A stretch of DNA of 64,000 nt, taken from positions 124,001 to 188,000 of the forward strand of contig NZ_JBGCBZ010000011.1 of NCBI RefSeq assembly GCF_041262585.1, given 5' to 3'. The notes under the pieces were generated by a model that ran no database searches, was not told where the DNA came from, and saw only the letters and a program-made list of their open reading frames with translations. Made by a program: the position numbers and the translations under genes. Shown piece by piece: positions 63,024 through 64,000 of this stretch (its first letter is position 1; every line of letters begins with the position of its first letter). Source of the stretch: JAOEGB01 sp041262585 (GTDB taxonomy: Bacteria; Actinomycetota; Actinomycetes; Streptosporangiales; Streptosporangiaceae).

Positions 63024-64000
63024 GCGGTCTCCCGCAGCAGGTCTTCGAGGACGTGGGCCAGCGCGGCGACCCCGGCGAGGCAGTCGGCCTCCTCGGCGTG
63101 CTCGTCCGGGCAGTGGGACGCGCCGGTCGGGTTGCGCACGAACAGCATGGCGGTCGGGACGGCCGAGGCGAGGATGCCGGCGTCGTGCCCCGCGCCCGTC
63201 GGCAGCACGGGAGCCCCACCTGACAAACCGCCGAGCAGCCCGGCCAGGCGATCCCTGAGCTTCCCGTCGAACTCGACGAGCGGCGTGTAGGACTCGCAGG
63301 TCACCGTCGCCCCGGCCTCGTGGGTGAGCTCCTTCACGAGCATGTCGAGCGTGCCGGACTCGGGGGCGCGGGAGTCGAGCCACGCGGTGACCCGGGAGGG
63401 GATGGCGTTCGTGCCGTTGGGTTCGACGGAGATTTTGCCGAACGTGGCGAGGGCCCCGGCGCGCTCCGCCCCCGCACGGGCGTGGAGAACGGCGGCGGCG
63501 AAGGCCAGCATCGGATCGCGGCGGTCCTCCAGGCGGGTGGTCCCCGCGTGGTTGGCCTCACCCCCGAAGTCGAACCGCCACCGGCCGTGCGGCCAGATCG
63601 CCGACGCCACCCCGACCGGGGCCTCGCCCAGGTTCCTGCCCTGCTCGACGTGAAGCTCGACGAAGGCGGCGACCCTCGCGAGCCGCTCGTCGTCGCGGCC
63701 GATCGCGCCCGGGTCGTAACCTGCCCGCTCCATGGCGGCGGCGAGCGTCACGCCGTCGTCGTCCCGGAGGTCCCGCGCGTGGGCGGGGTCGAGGACACCG
63801 GTCATGAGCCGCGACCCGACGCACGCCACGCCGAACCTCGCGCCCTCCTCGTCGCCGAAGTTGACGATCGCGAGCGGGCGGCCTCCCCGCACGCCGCGCT
63901 CCCTCAGCGCGTCCCGTTCCCTCAGCGCGTCCCGTTCCCTCAGCGCGTCGAGGGCGGCGAAGGCCGAGACGACGCCGAGCGGCCCGTCGTACGCCCCGCC
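63020..64000 (-). CDS. M20-family allantoate/N-carbamoyl amidohydrolase-like enzyme (5' part outside window)
   Basis: 327 codons of a binuclear-zinc amidohydrolase are visible; the N-terminus lies beyond the right edge. Seen are GGAYDGPLGVVSAFAALDAL, FGDEEGARFGVACVGSR, FVELHVEQG, WRFDFGGEANHAGTTRLEDRRD, EPNGTNAIPSRVTAWLDSR and LPTGAGHDAG, all hallmarks of the allantoate amidohydrolase/beta-ureidopropionase branch. Its stop overlaps the hutF start (GTGA), so it may act in the hut route, for example on formylglutamate, or in another ureide pathway. An 18-bp repeat gives DALRER three times. Confidence 0.9.
   Translation of the reverse strand, partial: GGAYDGPLGVVSAFAALDALRERDALRERDALRERGVRGGRPLAIVNFGDEEGARFGVACVGSRLMTGVLDPAHARDLRDDDGVTLAAAMERAGYDPGAIGRDDERLARVAAFVELHVEQGRNLGEAPVGVASAIWPHGRWRFDFGGEANHAGTTRLEDRRDPMLAFAAAVLHARAGAERAGALATFGKISVEPNGTNAIPSRVTAWLDSRAPESGTLDMLVKELTHEAGATVTCESYTPLVEFDGKLRDRLAGLLGGLSGGAPVLPTGAGHDAGILASAVPTAMLFVRNPTGASHCPDEHAEEADCLAGVAALAHVLEDLLRETA
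63902..63951. repeat. 18-bp tandem repeat (2.8 copies) in the M20 gene
   Basis: TCCCTCAGCGCGTCCCGT is repeated in tandem, encoding Asp-Ala-Leu-Arg-Glu-Arg units in a surface helix. Confidence 0.9.

Overview
The window looks like chromosomal DNA of a high-GC filamentous actinomycete. Frequent GTG/TTG starts, 4-bp ATGA/GTGA stop-start overlaps, Tat and lipoprotein exports, and above all an rpoB gene standing alone without rpoC point towards Streptosporangiaceae-type organisms such as Nonomuraea, in which a second, rifampicin-resistance-type rpoB has been described. The genus assignment is inference. No tRNA, rRNA, CRISPR array or intact insertion sequence was seen.

Layout. 0-7.3 kb: a family-5 (Dpp/Opp-like) ABC importer (substrate-binding lipoprotein and permease, running off the left edge), divergent from a tightly overlapped operon: IclR regulator, ADP-ribosylglycohydrolase, PfkB kinase, an unrecognised 267-aa protein and a 495-aa protein that reads as a divergent histidine/aromatic ammonia-lyase with Ala-Gly-Gly in place of the MIO-forming Ala-Ser-Gly. 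This is the best candidate for an undescribed pathway. 7.5-9.8 kb: membrane fatty-acid desaturase with its ferredoxin-reductase partner. 9.8-11 kb: gene remnants and a small protein. 11-14.5 kb: orphan rpoB with Asn at the position of E. coli Ser531. 15-25 kb: scattered single genes (secreted peptide, flavin monooxygenases, DUF899, MerR with operator, membrane protein, MFS/LysR pair, small proteins) interspersed with decayed fragments. 25-29 kb: metH behind a probable SAH riboswitch whose ON-switch logic can be read in the sequence. 29-44 kb: LuxR-ATPase regulator, a stand-alone proteasome-beta-like Ntn hydrolase, two divergent secreted sugar-related genes sharing perfect GAAAGCGCTTTC operators, methyltransferase, DUF1992, a membrane NACHT NTPase, a wax-ester-synthase-like acyltransferase, CBM48 protein and a secreted HNH nuclease. 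44-49 kb: a deaminase-like protein, PhoX, and secreted or lipoproteins.

49-60 kb: two divergent operons with the same GAACGTTC-cored motif in front of each. One carries an ABC importer (fused DppD-DppF ATPase, two permeases, lipoprotein), a histone-deacetylase/acetylpolyamine-amidohydrolase and a TetR regulator. The other carries an agmatinase-family ureohydrolase, a class III aminotransferase and an SDR dehydrogenase. Together they look like an uptake-deacetylation-ureohydrolysis-transamination-oxidation route for an acylated guanidino or polyamine compound. 60-64 kb: histidine utilisation genes hutI, hutF and an M20 amidohydrolase running off the right edge. Short in-frame tandem repeats are unusually dense in this last 5 kb.
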